DNA of 9,509 nucleotides. Source: an uncultured delta proteobacterium (GTDB lineage Bacteria > Myxococcota_A > Polyangia > Polyangiales > Ga0077539). Both the position numbers and the translations under genes were made by a program. The DNA lies in assembly GCA_903860995.1 (NCBI GenBank), contig CAIOSS010000669.1, positions 1-9,509 of the forward strand, read 5' to 3'. The notes under the pieces are model-generated. The model worked only from the letters and a program-made list of their open reading frames with translations, had not been told where the DNA came from and did no database searches. Below are positions 7,309 through 9,509 of this stretch, piece by piece. Numbering within the stretch: position 1 is the stretch's first letter; every line of letters starts with the position of its first letter.

Positions 7309-8235
7309 TTATCGGGGGGCGGGGAAGGCCGAGCGGAAGTCTGCGATGCACGAGAGCTCGTCGTGCGCGTGCTGGAATCCGGTGGCCTTCTGGAAGGCGG
7401 CGCCGTCGATCACCACGGGGTACTTGATGTGCGCGATGGCGCCCTGCGGGAGCGACGGGAGCCCGAAGCGCCCGGTCATCGCGAGGAAGGCCAGCTCGGG
7501 CATCGGCACCCGCTGGCGCCCGGTCTCGCGGACGATGACGGACAGCGGGAGCGGCGCCGCCCCGGCGACGTTGAACACCCCCCGCAGCTGGTGCTTGAGC
7601 GACAGCACGATGGCCGACGCGATGTCCTCCTCGTGCATGAACTGGTAGAGCGGGTCGTACCCGAGGATGGCCGGCACGTAGCGGTTGCGGAGGAAGTTCG
7701 CGAGGGTTCCGGTGCCGGTGGGGCCGAGCACGTAGACCATGCGCAGCACGGCGGTGGTGAGCTGCGGCAGGCGCCAGAGCGAGGTGCACGCGTAGAGGTC
7801 GGCGGCCACGAGGTCGGCCAGCTCGGGGAAGGTGGTCACCGCCATCGGGGGGTCGTCCTCGTGGTGGTAGAGCGCGTGGTCGGCGCCGGCGCCGTAGTAG
7901 GTGTGGCGCCCGACGAAGATGGCCTGCTCGGCGCCGTACTGCGCGGCGTATTCGAACACCGCGCGGGTGCCGCCGAGGTTGATGCGGTAGCGCTCCTCGC
8001 TGCGGAAGCGCAGGTGCGTGACCGTGGCCATGTGGATGACCACCTCGGGGCGCGCCTTGCGGAAGACGTCCTCGGCGGCGCGCTTGCGGATGTCGACGGC
8101 GTGCATCTCGACGCCGGGGGGCGCGTTCTCCCACGGGCGGCGGTCGACCCCGATGACCTGGTGCCCTTCGGCGAGGAGGTGCCGCGCCACGATCTGCGCG
8201 ACCGGCGACGACACCCCCGTGAGCAGGACCTTCAT
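7309..8235 (-). CDS. Atypical extended SDR (NAD-dependent epimerase/dehydratase-like)
   Basis: A 308-residue Rossmann-fold protein of the extended short-chain dehydrogenase/epimerase type. Visible are MKVLLTGVSSPVAQIVARHL (a variant of the TGxxGxxG nucleotide loop, with SSP in place of the first glycines), D31 after the second strand as in NAD-preferring members, VDI (47–49), HMAT (68–71), NLGGT (86–90) and the VYVLGP strand (168–172). At the catalytic position the usual YxxxK reads YACTS (148–152), and the Ser/Thr strand reads VGRHTYYG, so the lysine and probably the serine are missing. The ATG at 8235 overlaps the stop of the acyltransferase gene as ATGA, with GGGAGG six bases upstream. Likely role: lipid or polyketide-like metabolism with that enzyme, possibly a binding rather than redox function. 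Confidence 0.85.
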   Translation of the reverse strand: MKVLLTGVSSPVAQIVARHLLAEGHQVIGVDRRPWENAPPGVEMHAVDIRKRAAEDVFRKARPEVVIHMATVTHLRFRSEERYRINLGGTRAVFEYAAQYGAEQAIFVGRHTYYGAGADHALYHHEDDPPMAVTTFPELADLVAADLYACTSLWRLPQLTTAVLRMVYVLGPTGTGTLANFLRNRYVPAILGYDPLYQFMHEEDIASAIVLSLKHQLRGVFNVAGAAPLPLSVIVRETGRQRVPMPELAFLAMTGRFGLPSLPQGAIAHIKYPVVIDGAAFQKATGFQHAHDELSCIADFRSAFPAPR

Positions 8236-9038
8236 CCCTGGCCTCCCTCGCGCGCGAGCAGCCCGTCGGCCATGAGCGCCGCCACGCGTGACTTCACCGA
8301 CTCGACGCCCTCCTGCACGGCCTCGTCCTCCTCGGTGCCGGTGCCCTCGAAGAACATCGGCTCGCCGAAGCGCAGCTCCATCTTGACCGGCAGCGGCAGC
8401 GCCAGGAGGTACGGCGTGATGGGCACGTAGGGGGCGCCCACGAGGCGGCCCAGCGTGGCGGAGTTGGCGATCGAGGGGATGGCCTCGCCGCCGCCGAGGA
8501 TGCCCACCGGCACGATGGGCGTGCGGGTCTTCATGGCGAGGCGCAGGAAGCCGGTGCCGAAGTCCACGAGGGAGTGGCGCTCCCAGTAGAGCTTGGCCGT
8601 GCCGCGCGCGCCCTCGGGGAAGACCATGAGCATCCGGTCGTCTTCGAGCAGGCGCTCGGCGTGCTCGGGGAGGCCGGTGAACTGCCCCGTGCGCGACGAC
8701 CACAGCGACGCGAAGGGCACCCGGTTGATGAACTTCTCCGCCATGCCCTGCGCCAGCCGCGGGGGGTCGAGCTCCAGGAACATCGACGTGATGAGCATCG
8801 CGCCGTCGATGGCGTAGCCGCCGGAGTGGTTGCCCACGAGCATCACCCGGCCCGACGTCGGCACGCGCTCGATGCCGTGCACCTTCACGCGAAAATAGTT
8901 TCGGTAGAAGAACCCCAGGGCCGTGAACAACTCCCCGAGGTGCTGCTTCGAGATGCCGTACGGGTCGTACCCGTAGCGGTTGAAGGGCAGCGCGAGGCGC
9001 TCCACCCGCGCCTTGATCCGTGGATCGATCGGCAACAT
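8232..9038 (-). CDS. PlsC-like lysophospholipid acyltransferase
   Basis: A 268-residue membrane-associated acyltransferase that would move an acyl chain from acyl-CoA or acyl-ACP to a glycerolipid-type acceptor. The catalytic block is VGNHSGGYAIDGAML (68–82); the spacing between His71 and Asp78 is six residues, not the four of classical PlsC, as in the NHSGG subgroup. The acyl-acceptor block is FPEGARGTAKLYW (140–152), followed by VPVGILGGGEA (177–187). There is no obvious signal peptide; residues about 33–48 and 205–217 are hydrophobic enough to touch the membrane. The ATG at 9038 is preceded by a strong AGGAGG (9050–9055). The stop overlaps the SDR start by four bases, so the two are probably made together and act on the same lipid. 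Confidence 0.88.
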   Translation of the reverse strand: MLPIDPRIKARVERLALPFNRYGYDPYGISKQHLGELFTALGFFYRNYFRVKVHGIERVPTSGRVMLVGNHSGGYAIDGAMLITSMFLELDPPRLAQGMAEKFINRVPFASLWSSRTGQFTGLPEHAERLLEDDRMLMVFPEGARGTAKLYWERHSLVDFGTGFLRLAMKTRTPIVPVGILGGGEAIPSIANSATLGRLVGAPYVPITPYLLALPLPVKMELRFGEPMFFEGTGTEEDEAVQEGVESVKSRVAALMADGLLAREGGQG

Positions 9039-9070
9039 CGCTCTCGTCTCCTCCTTCGGGCCGCGCCGAG

Positions 9071-9099
9071 GCTATGCCCCGACCCCCGCGTCGCAGCAA
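9071..9099 (-). promoter_or_regulatory. Weak promoter candidate for the acyltransferase–SDR unit
   Basis: On the minus strand TTGCTG (9094–9099) and CATAGC (9071–9076) are separated by exactly 17 bp and lie 33 bp or more before the ATG at 9038. Each hexamer matches only about half of the sigma-70 consensus. Confidence 0.2.
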
Positions 9100-9192
9100 G
9101 CGCCAACGACGCTCCCCCTTTGCTCGCCGCGACCCGCCGCGGCCCGACGGTCGCCCAGCGCGTGCTCGCGTACTGCGCCGGCCGGCCCTGAA

Positions 9193-9205
9193 CCCCCCCC
9201 CCCCC
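9193..9205. repeat. 13-C homopolymer
   Basis: Thirteen consecutive Cs followed by A and five more Cs, in the intergenic region between the divergent acyltransferase and lipoprotein genes. It lies 18 bp before a -35-like TTGACT. Such a tract could vary in length by slippage and alter promoter spacing, and it is equally a common sequencing-error site. Confidence 0.8.
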
Positions 9206-9223
9206 ACCCCCGCGCGCTCCGCG

Positions 9224-9252
9224 TTGACTTCGCCCCGCGGCCGGTGTGCAAG
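9224..9252 (+). promoter_or_regulatory. Promoter candidate for the lipoprotein gene
   Basis: TTGACT (9224–9229, five of six consensus bases) is followed after 17 bp by TGCAAG (9247–9252, three of six). Transcription would begin near 9259, at or one base before the GTG start at 9260, which would make the message leaderless; no ribosome-binding site is visible. Confidence 0.3.
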
Positions 9253-9259
9253 TCGCCTC

Positions 9260-9509
9260 GTGCGCAGCCGGTCCATCGCCCTCGCCCTCGCCCTCTCGCT
9301 CGCCGCGGCGTGCGCCCCGCGTCCCATAACCCCCGTCCCGGGCGCTCGCGCCACGCGCACCATCCCGCCCTCCCGCTGGCTCGCCTCGACGCCTGCCATG
9401 CGCTCCCTGCTCCGCGCCCTCGCGCTGGCCGACCGCGTCGCGGCCCGCCTCGCCGACACGCCCCTCGCGGCCTCGCGCGCCGACCCCGACCGCCTCGCCG
9501 CCGCGGTCA
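9260..9509 (+). CDS. N-terminal part of a predicted lipoprotein (3' end outside window)
   Basis: The frame is open to the window edge (83 codons). It starts at GTG with MRSRSIALALALSLAAAC: two arginines, a hydrophobic core of about 12 residues and a lipobox-like LAAAC with Cys18, so the protein is probably a lipid-anchored envelope protein. The next stretch, APRPITPVPGARATRTIPPS, is Pro/Arg-rich like a lipoprotein linker, then an Ala/Leu-rich helical part begins (about residue 46 on). No domain can be named from this much. The absence of a ribosome-binding site is odd, but a downstream ATG at 9398 would lose the signal peptide. It is divergent from the acyltransferase gene. Confidence 0.6.
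   Translation, partial: MRSRSIALALALSLAAACAPRPITPVPGARATRTIPPSRWLASTPAMRSLLRALALADRVAARLADTPLAASRADPDRLAAAV

Noticed and set aside
7309..9459. Single 716-codon minus-strand frame suggesting a fused protein
   Set aside because: The portion beyond 8235 is out-of-frame shadow of the acyltransferase; the ATG at 8235 with its ribosome site starts the SDR.
9244..9509. Alternative GTG start at 9244 for the right-edge gene
   Set aside because: It is in another frame and gives Pro/Arg repeats without a signal peptide.

Overview
The window is very G+C-rich (about 70% by eye), and almost every codon ends in G or C, so long shadow frames run opposite nearly every gene. The gene content is a Gram-negative envelope set: a CzcCBA/CusCBA-type efflux system, a type VI secretion Hcp protein, a TerB–phosphatase fusion, an acyltransferase/SDR pair and a lipoprotein. 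A delta-proteobacterial lineage such as Myxococcota fits this mix, but no marker gene proves it.

Left part (1–3327): a heavy-metal efflux locus that looks damaged. The C-terminal half of a CzcC/TolC-like outer-membrane protein runs rightward and ends at 525, overlapping a 29-residue single-span membrane peptide. Convergent to it, on the minus strand, are pieces of a membrane fusion protein (CzcB-like) and an RND pump (CzcA-like). The fusion protein stops inside its helical hairpin around 2900 and is joined out of frame to the RND pump, which lacks about its first 230 residues. The RND frame also has no stop in the window; a natural-looking end lies in the neighbouring frame at 645. The locus is either a deletion-derived pseudogene set or an assembly artefact.

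Middle (3520–7006): a minus-strand pair, hcp (5352–5843) followed by a TerB–PPP phosphatase fusion (3520–5196). Upstream of hcp is a near-consensus sigma-54 promoter (5931–5947) with exact GG-N10-GC spacing, suggesting that an enhancer-binding protein switches on Hcp and perhaps the phosphatase. A 419-bp divergent region separates hcp from a plus-strand gene for an unrecognised 247-residue protein with a Lys/Pro-rich histone-like tail. This region holds a perfect 13-bp inverted repeat bracketing the sigma-54 promoter and two strong palindromes (6136–6159 and 6177–6196).

Right part (7013–9509): on the minus strand, a PlsC-like acyltransferase and an atypical SDR overlap by ATGA and form a translationally coupled pair, followed by a possible 76-residue ORF. 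On the plus strand, the start of a lipoprotein gene runs off the right edge, preceded by a 13-C homopolymer. No tRNA, rRNA, CRISPR array, insertion sequence or phage module was seen.
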